Assembly: GCA_964408155.1 (NCBI GenBank) | Contig: CAYOYJ010000012.1 | Span: 1 to 27,052 of the forward strand | DNA from: JAAYKM01 sp964408155 | GTDB lineage: Bacteria > Desulfobacterota > Syntrophia > Syntrophales > JAAYKM01 | Direction of reading: 5' to 3' | DNA: 27,052 bases | Shown here: one piece after another, positions 20,786-27,052 of the stretch | Layout: each line of letters opens with the position of its first letter | How positions within the stretch are numbered: the first letter of the stretch is position 1 | The notes under the pieces: generated by a model | The model's database searches: none | Seen by the model: the letters and a program-made list of their open reading frames with translations, nothing else | Told to the model about the DNA's origin: nothing | Made by a program: the position numbers and the translations under genes

Positions 20786-22243
20786 ATGGATTTGGGTAGC
20801 ATGCTCGAGGTGAGCAGGGAATATTTCGGTTTCAATATCGCAATGATCTACGAAGGCAAGGAATACACCTACGTGGAACTGGATCAAGCCGTGAACGCCA
20901 TGGCCAACCATTTTCTCGCCACCGGCATCGCCAGGGGGGACAAGGTCGCCTTGATGCTCCCCAATTGCCCGGAGTTCGTCATTGCCTATTTCGCCGCTGT
21001 GAAAATCGGGGCCGTCGCCGTCACCCTGAATATCATGTCGACCTCCCACGAACTTTTAAATTTGCTGGACGACTGCGATGCGAAGTGTTTCATCACCGAA
21101 GAAATCATCGCCGGAAAGTTTGAAGCCATCCGTAACCAACTGCCACTGAATCCGGATCTGATTTCCACGAAAGGTCCCGATAAGGAATGCCTTTTCTGGG
21201 ATATCATCACGAAGGGCAACACATCCCTGGAGCGAATGGAGCTGGCACCGGACGACCCGGCCGTCATGATTTACACCGCGGGATTAACCGGGAAAGCTCT
21301 GGGGGCGGTTCTTACACATAAAAACCTTTTGAGCCAGTCCACCCTCGTTCGGGATCTCTATCACTCGACAGAAAGGGATCGCAGCCTGGCGGTGATTCCC
21401 CTTTTCCACTCCTTCGGTGCCGCCGTGAACATGCTGGCCGCGCTTCGAGTTGGGGCCGGCATCGTTTTGATGGACCGGTTCAGTGTCGAGGCCATCCTGA
21501 AGAGCATCGCTCAGGACAAAGTCACTTATATTGCCGCTGTTCCCCGCCTCTTTCTGGGGCTGGCGCTGAGCCCGGATATCGGCAACTACGACATCCGTTC
21601 GCTGGATTTCTGCATCACCGGCGGCGCCGCCATGCCGCCGGAATACATTTCTCTCTTCGAACAGAAATTCCCGGTCATCCTGCGCGAAGGTTACGGTTTG
21701 ACGGAGGCTTCGCCCGTCTGCGCCTGCCACCGGAGAGGCGAGGCTCACAAACCGGGATCGATCGGCGTACCAATCCCCGGAGCGGACATTAAAATCGTCG
21801 ATGAAGAGGGCAACGAGGTTCCCCGAAATAGCGCGGGTGAACTCATCGTCAAAGGCGACAACGTCATGAAGGGCTATTATAAAGACGAGGCAGAGACGGC
21901 TCGGGTAATCCGAAACGGCTGGATGTATACGGGAGATCTGGCGAAAATGGATGAAGCCGGCTTCATCTTCCTGACGGGACGGAAAAAGCGCATGATCATC
22001 ACCAGTGGCTTCAACGTCTACCCCAGGGAAGTGGAGATGGTGCTTGAGATGCATCCCGCCGTCCGAAAAGCAAAAGTCATCGGCAAGCAGGATCTGATGC
22101 GGGGGGAAGTGGTCAAGGCTCTGGTCGTCAAACAGCCGGAAGACGAAACGGACGAAAAAAACATCATGAAGCACTGTCGCGCCTATCTGGCCTCCTACAA
22201 GCTTCCCCGGGAACTGGAATTTGTTGAGGAACTGACGGACTGA
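20786..22243 (+). CDS. AMP-forming acyl-CoA synthetase-like protein with altered P-loop and missing C-terminal lysine motif
   Basis: A 485-residue ANL-superfamily protein. Several core motifs are good: LPNCPEFVIAYFAAVKIGAV, EGYGLTEASPV (A5), and MYTGDLAKMDEAGFIFLTGRKKRMI followed by SGFNVYPREVE (A7/A8). Two catalytic elements are not. The phosphate loop, normally YTSGTTGKPKGA, reads YTAGLTGKALGA, so the second lysine is Leu172 (21299-21301). The protein ends SYKLPRELEFVEELTD, so the A10 motif (LPKxxxGKxLRR) with the adenylation lysine is absent. Other frames downstream to 22334 do not encode it. It may still bind acyl-adenylate or CoA ligands, or be degraded. It precedes a thiolase by 91 bases and a crotonase, so it belongs to an acyl-CoA cluster. 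Confidence 0.88.
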   Translation: MDLGSMLEVSREYFGFNIAMIYEGKEYTYVELDQAVNAMANHFLATGIARGDKVALMLPNCPEFVIAYFAAVKIGAVAVTLNIMSTSHELLNLLDDCDAKCFITEEIIAGKFEAIRNQLPLNPDLISTKGPDKECLFWDIITKGNTSLERMELAPDDPAVMIYTAGLTGKALGAVLTHKNLLSQSTLVRDLYHSTERDRSLAVIPLFHSFGAAVNMLAALRVGAGIVLMDRFSVEAILKSIAQDKVTYIAAVPRLFLGLALSPDIGNYDIRSLDFCITGGAAMPPEYISLFEQKFPVILREGYGLTEASPVCACHRRGEAHKPGSIGVPIPGADIKIVDEEGNEVPRNSAGELIVKGDNVMKGYYKDEAETARVIRNGWMYTGDLAKMDEAGFIFLTGRKKRMIITSGFNVYPREVEMVLEMHPAVRKAKVIGKQDLMRGEVVKALVVKQPEDETDEKNIMKHCRAYLASYKLPRELEFVEELTD

Positions 22244-22334
22244 TTGCCGCGATCGAATCACATGTCAGATCGAGACATAAAACGTCATCAAATGAAAGAA
22301 CTGAATAAACAGATATTTTGAAAGGAGAAGGTTC

Positions 22335-23621
22335 ATGAAAGAAGTAGTCATCGTAAGTGGAGCAAGAACGGCCGTCGGCAGTTTCGGCGGTTCGCTGAAA
22401 GGGGTTCGCACGGTTGACCTGGGCGCCCTGGTCATCAAGGAAGCCATCAAGAGAGCCGGATTGCGGCCTGCCGTGAATGACATGATCAATTCATGCCGTC
22501 CCGATGTTTTCGCCGGTGTGGAGATGACGGATATCAATAAGAAATATTACAATTACGATTCAGCGTTGAATCCTGTGTACTTTGACGAGTGCATCATGGG
22601 TAACGTGGTTCAGGGCGGTCAGGGCCAGAATACGGCCCGTCAGGCATGCATTTACGCCGGCCTTCCCGAAGAAACGAATGCCATGACCGTCAATAAGATC
22701 TGCGCTTCCGGTCTGAAGGCAATCACCGTTGCCGCTCAAGCTATTATGGCAGACCAGGCGGACATCATCGTGGCCGGCGGCATGGAAAATATGAGCAACG
22801 TTCCCTACCTTATTCCCAATGCCCGCTGGGGTTACCGGATGAACATGCCCTTCGGTGAAATTGTGGACATGATGGTTTATGATGGTCTCTATGAAATCTT
22901 CAACGGCTATCACATGGGTATGACGGCGGAGAATATCGCCGCCAGGTACGGCATTTCCCGCCAGGAGCAGGATGAGATGGCGCTCCTCAGCCATCAGCGC
23001 GCCCGTGCCGCCATCGCGTCAGGGGCCGTCGCAGACGAAATCGTTCCGGTTGTGATCCCGTCCAAGAAGGGCGACACGGTCTTCGACGTAGACGAAAGAC
23101 CCATGGACACGAGCCTTGAAAAGATGGCGAAACTGGCTCCCGCCTTCACAAAGACAGGGACGGTAACGGCCGGCAACGCCTCCGGCATCAATGACGCCGC
23201 CGCCGCGGTTGTCGTGATGAGCGCCGACAAGGCCAAAGAATTGGGGCTGAAGCCTCTGGCAAAGATCAAGGGTTTTGCAGCCGGCGGCATCGATCCGGCA
23301 TACATGGGCCTCGGTCCCATTCCGGCCACCCGTAAGCTTTTCAAAAAACTGGGTGTGACCATGAAAGATATGGACATCATCGAACTGAACGAAGCATTCG
23401 CCTGCCAGGCGATTGCCTGTATCCGCGAGCTGGGTGTCGACATGGACAAATGCAACTTAAACGGCAGCGGTATTTCCATCGGCCATCCTATCGGCTGCAC
23501 CGGCGCCCGGATCACCTACAGTTTGGCCATGCAGCTGCAGAAGAAAAACGCAAATCTCGGTCTCGCCACACTTTGCATCGGCGGCGGTCAGGGTATGGCC
23601 ATTGTTCTGGAAAAAGTGTAA
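22335..23621 (+). CDS. Thiolase (acetyl-CoA C-acyltransferase) with N-terminal insertion
   Basis: A 428-residue thiolase, cleaving 3-ketoacyl-CoA with CoA or condensing two acetyl-CoA. Catalytic residues are present: Cys123 in VNKICASGLKA, the NEAF motif in ELNEAFACQA, His384 in IGHPIGCTGA and Cys414 in LCIGGGQG. Compared with ordinary ~393-residue thiolases, about 34 extra residues (about 46-82, rich in D, N and Y: VFAGVEMTDINKKYYNYDSA) sit between the first helix and the FDECIMGNV strand. AAAGGAG lies 8-9 bases before the ATG. It sits between the acyl-CoA synthetase-like gene and the crotonase gene, consistent with butyrate or longer fatty-acid beta-oxidation or its reverse. Chain length is not predictable. 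Confidence 0.93.
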   Translation: MKEVVIVSGARTAVGSFGGSLKGVRTVDLGALVIKEAIKRAGLRPAVNDMINSCRPDVFAGVEMTDINKKYYNYDSALNPVYFDECIMGNVVQGGQGQNTARQACIYAGLPEETNAMTVNKICASGLKAITVAAQAIMADQADIIVAGGMENMSNVPYLIPNARWGYRMNMPFGEIVDMMVYDGLYEIFNGYHMGMTAENIAARYGISRQEQDEMALLSHQRARAAIASGAVADEIVPVVIPSKKGDTVFDVDERPMDTSLEKMAKLAPAFTKTGTVTAGNASGINDAAAAVVVMSADKAKELGLKPLAKIKGFAAGGIDPAYMGLGPIPATRKLFKKLGVTMKDMDIIELNEAFACQAIACIRELGVDMDKCNLNGSGISIGHPIGCTGARITYSLAMQLQKKNANLGLATLCIGGGQGMAIVLEKV

Positions 23622-23640
23622 CTCACCAAAAATAATCATT

Positions 23641-23661
23641 ATTCCGGGTCAAACCCGGAAT
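23641..23661. terminator. Perfect hairpin after the thiolase gene
   Basis: ATTCCGGGT-CAA-ACCCGGAAT is a 9-base-pair stem with a 3-base loop, 20 bases after the thiolase stop, followed by CGCGTCTTTTGTTTT. It could be a terminator or a copy of a dispersed palindrome. Confidence 0.55.
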
Positions 23662-23695
23662 CGCGTCTTTTGTTTTCAATGTTAACAAGGTAACT

Positions 23696-23724
23696 GACGC
23701 CCCGCGATCTCATTGTGGGGCGTC
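23696..23724. terminator. Second hairpin upstream of the crotonase gene
   Basis: GACGCCCC (23696-23703) pairs exactly with GGGGCGTC (23717-23724) around a 13-base loop. T-rich GGATTTCTTTCTT follows, and the crotonase ATG is 43 bases further on. It could terminate leftover thiolase transcripts or act as a leader structure or mRNA-stability element for the crotonase message. Confidence 0.45.
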
Positions 23725-23766
23725 GGATTTCTTTCTTCCCGAATCAGACATTCAAGGAGTGTATCT

Positions 23767-24549
23767 ATGGAATACAAGAATCTTTTATTTTCCGTTGAAG
23801 ACGGGGTCGCCACCATCTCTTTCAACCGCCCGAAGGCTATGAACGCCATGAACGGCGAAACCATGGAGGAGCTTTATGATGCGGCTTCGGCCTGCAAGAA
23901 GGACAACGCCGTCAAGGTCCTGATCCTGACCGGGGCGGGTGAAAAAGCCTTCGTCGCCGGTGCGGACATCGCCCAGATGCAGCATATGAAACCGGCCGAA
24001 ATCCTCTCCTTTATGGAACTGGGTCATGAAACCATGCGTCTGATCGAAACCATGCCCAAGCCTTCCATTGCCGCGGTGAACGGTTATGCCCTCGGCGGGG
24101 GGACGGAAATCACCATGGCCTGCGATATACGCTTCGCCTCTGAAAAGGCTGTTTTCGGTCAACCCGAAATTTTGCTGGGTATCGTCCCCGGCTGGGGCGG
24201 TACGCAGCGTCTGTCACGGCTGATCGGCATGGGTCGGGCCAAAGAACTGATTCTCAGCGGCGAACAGATCAACGCCCAGCGGGCTTTCGACATCGGTCTG
24301 GTGAACCGCGTCTATCCGCCGGAATTGCTTCTGGAAGAAACAAAGAAGTTCGCAAAGAAAGTGGCTGCGCTCTCCGGTTTCGCTATCAAGATGGCCAAGC
24401 ACGCCATCAATTACGGTTATGATATCGCCATTGACAACGCCAACCGCCTCGAAATGCAGTGTATTTCCCAATGCTTCAGCACGAACGACCAGAAGGAAGG
24501 GATGGCCGCGTTTCTGGAAAAGCGGAAACCCAACTTCACCGGTTGTTGA
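23767..24549 (+). CDS. Enoyl-CoA hydratase / 3-hydroxybutyryl-CoA dehydratase (crotonase)
   Basis: A 260-residue crotonase that hydrates 2-enoyl-CoA or dehydrates 3-hydroxyacyl-CoA. The oxyanion-hole segment AFVAGADIAQM and the two catalytic glutamates are intact: Glu114 in GGGTEITMACD and Glu134 in QPEILLGIVPGWGGTQRL. The presence of both acids argues for hydratase rather than isomerase. The start at 23767 follows CAAGGAGTG by about 7 bases; an in-frame upstream extension lies within the hairpin leader and is not conserved. apgM starts 18 bases after its stop, so the two are probably cotranscribed. The thiolase upstream supplies the partner step; no 3-hydroxyacyl-CoA dehydrogenase is in view. 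Confidence 0.94.
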   Translation: MEYKNLLFSVEDGVATISFNRPKAMNAMNGETMEELYDAASACKKDNAVKVLILTGAGEKAFVAGADIAQMQHMKPAEILSFMELGHETMRLIETMPKPSIAAVNGYALGGGTEITMACDIRFASEKAVFGQPEILLGIVPGWGGTQRLSRLIGMGRAKELILSGEQINAQRAFDIGLVNRVYPPELLLEETKKFAKKVAALSGFAIKMAKHAINYGYDIAIDNANRLEMQCISQCFSTNDQKEGMAAFLEKRKPNFTGC

Positions 24550-24567
24550 AAAAGAAAGGGAAACTTT

Positions 24568-25776
24568 ATGGGACCGGAGCTGATTGACCGTTTGATCATT
24601 AAAAACGAATCAAAAATCGTCTATCTGATTATGGATGGATTGGGTGGCCTGCCCCTTGAAGATGGGGGCAGGACTGAACTGGAAACGGCCCGGACGCCGA
24701 ATTTGGACGCCCTGGCTCGCCGGTCCGTCTGCGGCCTCCTTGACCCCGTCGGCTACGGCATAACACCCGGGAGCGGTCCCGCCCATTTTTCGCTGTTCGG
24801 TTATGATCCCGTCAAAACGAATGTCGGCCGGGGACTCCTGTCCGCAGCGGGCGTTGACTTCCCGATTACGGAACGGGATCTGTTCATGCGGGTCAACTTT
24901 GCCGCCATCGATGAGGAAGGGCGGGTGATCGACCGCCGTGCAGGCCGGATCGATACGGAAGAAAACCGGAGGATCTGCGCCAAGCTGAAAAGCCGGGTGA
25001 AACTGCCAGGCGGTGTCGAGGCTTTTTTTGAAACGGAAAAGGAACACCGGGGACTGTTTGTGCTGCGGGGGGACGATCTGCGCGAGGAAATCGGAGAAAC
25101 GGACCCCCAGAAAACAGGCGAATTCCCCCATCAGCCCAGCCCCCTGATTCCGGAAGCGGAGAAAACCGCGGACCTTATCCGAACGCTGATGGACCAGTGC
25201 AAAACGATCTTGGCCGATGAGAAAAAAGCCAATATGGTGCTTTTTCGTGGTTATTCGCGTTTGCACCGTTTTCCCAGTATGGAGGAGCGCTTCGGCCTCA
25301 AAGCTCTCACCATCGCGGGCTATCCCATGTACCGGGGGATCGCTCGCCTTTTAGGAATGACGGTAGCCCCCGTTACAACGACCCTTAATGACGAAATTCA
25401 GGCTTTGGAACGGTATTACCGGGAATACGATTTCTTCTTCATCCATGTCAAGCCGACGGATTCGCGCGGTGAAGACGGGGATTTCAAGGCGAAGGTCAAG
25501 GTTATCGAAGAGGTGGATGCCCTCGTCCCCAGGATAACGGCTCTCAATCCCGACGTATTGGTTGTAACGGGCGATCATTCCACCCCGGCGGCGCTGGCCG
25601 GACACAGTTGGCACCCCGTACCGGCCATCCTCTACGCGAAGACCTGCCGGCCCGACGGTGTCGTTCGCTTCGGTGAACGGGACTGCACGGGAGGCGGATT
25701 GGGGAGGATACCCATGGTTTACCTGATGGGACTGGCCCTGGCCCATGCGCGGCGCCTGGAGAAGTTTGGCGCATGA
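24568..25776 (+). CDS. apgM: Cofactor-independent phosphoglycerate mutase, archaeal type (ApgM)
   Basis: A 402-residue alkaline-phosphatase-superfamily mutase interconverting 3- and 2-phosphoglycerate. VYLIMDGLGGLP gives the first metal-binding Asp, and TPNLDALARRSVCGLLDPV is typical. GITPGSGPAHFSLFGYDP contains the serine nucleophile. FFIHVKPTDSRGEDGDFKAKVKVIEEVD and VVTGDHSTPAALAGHSWHPVP supply the remaining metal ligands. This is the aPGAM form common in archaea and scattered in anaerobic bacteria, distinct from ~510-residue GpmI. AAAGGGAAA precedes the ATG. Cotranscription with the crotonase is probable; the pairing of a glycolytic or gluconeogenic enzyme with beta-oxidation has no obvious functional logic. 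A strong terminator follows. Confidence 0.94.
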   Translation: MGPELIDRLIIKNESKIVYLIMDGLGGLPLEDGGRTELETARTPNLDALARRSVCGLLDPVGYGITPGSGPAHFSLFGYDPVKTNVGRGLLSAAGVDFPITERDLFMRVNFAAIDEEGRVIDRRAGRIDTEENRRICAKLKSRVKLPGGVEAFFETEKEHRGLFVLRGDDLREEIGETDPQKTGEFPHQPSPLIPEAEKTADLIRTLMDQCKTILADEKKANMVLFRGYSRLHRFPSMEERFGLKALTIAGYPMYRGIARLLGMTVAPVTTTLNDEIQALERYYREYDFFFIHVKPTDSRGEDGDFKAKVKVIEEVDALVPRITALNPDVLVVTGDHSTPAALAGHSWHPVPAILYAKTCRPDGVVRFGERDCTGGGLGRIPMVYLMGLALAHARRLEKFGA

Positions 25777-25790
25777 TGCTGATCTTTACG

Positions 25791-25819
25791 AAAAAAGGGG
25801 CCTTCCCGGCCCCTTTTTA
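25791..25819. terminator. Bidirectional terminator between apgM and the second acyl-CoA synthetase
   Basis: GGGGCC (25797-25802) and GGCCCC (25808-25813) form a 6-base-pair stem with a 5-base loop, flanked by an A-run on the left and a T-run on the right. It ends both convergent genes. Confidence 0.88.
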
Positions 25820-25843
25820 TTTTTTTCTGACGTTCCGAATCCG

Positions 25844-27052
25844 TTAGCCCTTTCCCCGCTTGTTCATTTCCTCGTCCCGCAGTTCCTTCCTTAAAACCTT
25901 TCCGACCGCCGATTTGGGCAGTTCGCTACGGAATTCGATTTCCACCGGTAACTTATAAACCGCCAGCCGCGTCTTGCAGAATTCCAAAAACTCCTGGGTT
26001 GTCGCCGTGGCACCTTCCTTCAACACCACGAAAACCTTCACGTTTTCCCCCCGCTTGGGATCGGGAATACCGATAGCACAGGCTTCCTGCACCTTCGGAT
26101 GGGTATAGAAAACCTCGTCGATCTCCCGGGGATAGACGTTAAAACCGCCGGAGAGGATCATGTCCTTTTTCCGGTCCACGATGAAGAAGTAGCCGTCCTC
26201 GTCCATAACGGCGATATCTCCCGTGTAACACCAGCCGTCGCGCAGGGTGTTGGCCGTTTCGTCGGGCTTGTCTTTATATCCCCTCATGACTTGGGGACCC
26301 TTGATCACCAGTTCCCCCGATTCACCGACGGGCATCTCCCGGATCCCCTCTTCAATGTCCACAATGCGAGCCAGCGTATCCGAAATCGGAATGCCCACGC
26401 TCCCCACTTTGCGGGCGCCGCCGGAAAATGGATTGACATGGGTCACGGGTGACGTCTCCGTCATACCGAACCCCTCGACAATGACAGCCCCGGTTGCCTC
26501 CTCAAACTCCCGGATCACTTCGACCGGCAGGGGAGCACTGCCGGAAAACGCCCCTTTCATGCATTTGATATCCGTTTTCTTGAGATCCGGGTGACTCAGG
26601 AGTCCCACGTACATGGTCGGCACCAGGGGAGCAAAAGTCGGCCGGTGCTTCGTGATGGCTTTCAAAAGGGGCTCCGGTTGAGGCTTGGGAATGAGAATCT
26701 GCGGCCAACCCATAAAAACGGCAAAATTCATGCATGCCGTCAAACCGAAGACATGAAAATAAGGCAGCGCCCCCAGCACGATTTCCTTCCCTCGCTCGAG
26801 CTTGGGGAACCAGGCCGCCGCCTGCTGCACCTGACAGGCCAGGTTGGCATGGGTCAATTCCACGCCTTTCGACACCCCGGTCGTCCCTCCCGTATACTGG
26901 TACATGGCAACGTCGTTGAATCCGAGTTTCACTTCTCGCCGATAGGGTTCCTGGCGTGCGATGCAGTCGTTCCAAAAATGGACATCCGTGGCAGGCTTGA
27001 CTGTCGCTGCAAGCCGCATTTTTTTCTCCGCTAGAGGGAAAAGAATGTGTTT
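25844..27052 (-). CDS. AMP-forming long-chain acyl-CoA synthetase, C-terminal ~400 residues (5' end outside window)
   Basis: The visible 402 residues are the C-terminal part of an ANL-superfamily fatty-acid-CoA ligase. The frame stays open through the right edge (KHILFPLAEKKMRLAAT...), so the ATG at 27019 is internal. All motifs are intact: phosphate loop YTGGTTGVSKGVELTH, A5 GFGMTETSPVTH, A7 YTGDIAVMDEDGYFFIVDRKKDMI, A8 SGGFNVYPREIDE and A10 LPKSAVGKVLRKEL with the adenylation lysine. It forms acyl-CoA from fatty acid, ATP and CoA, or in the reverse direction could recover ATP from acyl-CoA, AMP and PPi. It is a useful local control for the altered paralogue at 20786-22243. It converges with apgM across a terminator. 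Confidence 0.94.
   Translation of the reverse strand, partial: KHILFPLAEKKMRLAATVKPATDVHFWNDCIARQEPYRREVKLGFNDVAMYQYTGGTTGVSKGVELTHANLACQVQQAAAWFPKLERGKEIVLGALPYFHVFGLTACMNFAVFMGWPQILIPKPQPEPLLKAITKHRPTFAPLVPTMYVGLLSHPDLKKTDIKCMKGAFSGSAPLPVEVIREFEEATGAVIVEGFGMTETSPVTHVNPFSGGARKVGSVGIPISDTLARIVDIEEGIREMPVGESGELVIKGPQVMRGYKDKPDETANTLRDGWCYTGDIAVMDEDGYFFIVDRKKDMILSGGFNVYPREIDEVFYTHPKVQEACAIGIPDPKRGENVKVFVVLKEGATATTQEFLEFCKTRLAVYKLPVEIEFRSELPKSAVGKVLRKELRDEEMNKRGKG

Noticed and set aside
22244..22334. Frameshifted remainder of the acyl-CoA synthetase A10 motif
   Set aside because: All three plus-strand frames after 22243 were read by eye; none encodes a GK-x-L-(K/R)-R-like motif, so a simple indel does not explain the short C-terminus.

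Overview
This window looks like a chromosomal stretch from an anaerobic bacterium with the gene content of a fatty-acid-using, syntrophic Desulfobacterota (Syntrophales-like). That assignment is an inference from gene content (type III glutamine synthetase, bacterial NrpR, archaeal-type phosphoglycerate mutase, several beta-oxidation genes, a PagL-like outer-membrane enzyme). No rRNA or other marker is present to prove it. No tRNA, rRNA, CRISPR array or intact transposon was seen.

Layout. (1) 1-5.6 kb is a remodelled region. It holds the 3' part of sbcC, then an AbiEi/AbiEii toxin-antitoxin pair lying between two direct copies of the 3' end of purF (the outer one decayed, the inner one belonging to the intact gene), then a small palindromic repeat element, purF, a carB gene missing roughly its first 70 percent, and a frameshifted remnant of an IS200-type transposase at the carB break. 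(2) 5.7-14.5 kb is a nitrogen-assimilation block: glnN (GS type III), a small PII-like protein, two monovalent cation/proton antiporters (CPA1/NhaP2 type and CPA2/Kef type), the 2-oxoglutarate-type regulator nrpR and gdhA. A strong promoter with a perfect inverted repeat precedes nrpR, and nrpR-gdhA form an operon. (3) 14.5-20.6 kb is housekeeping and cell-envelope material: mnmG, a TIGR01212-type radical SAM protein, a PagL-like lipid A deacylase, a tiny Trm112-like zinc protein with a TTG start, a DegT-family protein whose PLP lysine is replaced by methionine, and folD. (4) 20.8-27 kb is acyl-CoA metabolism: an acyl-CoA synthetase-like protein lacking two key lysines, a thiolase with an N-terminal insertion, a crotonase, apgM, and a second, motif-complete acyl-CoA synthetase that runs off the right edge.

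How the genes fit together. GS, GDH, the PII-like protein and NrpR together suggest local control of ammonium assimilation by 2-oxoglutarate/ammonium status. The antiporters may couple K+ or NH4+ balance to glutamate pools, which is speculative. The right-hand genes supply acyl-CoA activation, hydration and thiolysis or condensation. The best candidates for new biology are the NrpR-centred block with its palindromic operator, the lysine-less DegT protein, the doubly lesioned acyl-CoA synthetase beside the thiolase, and the abiE module bracketed by purF 3' duplications.
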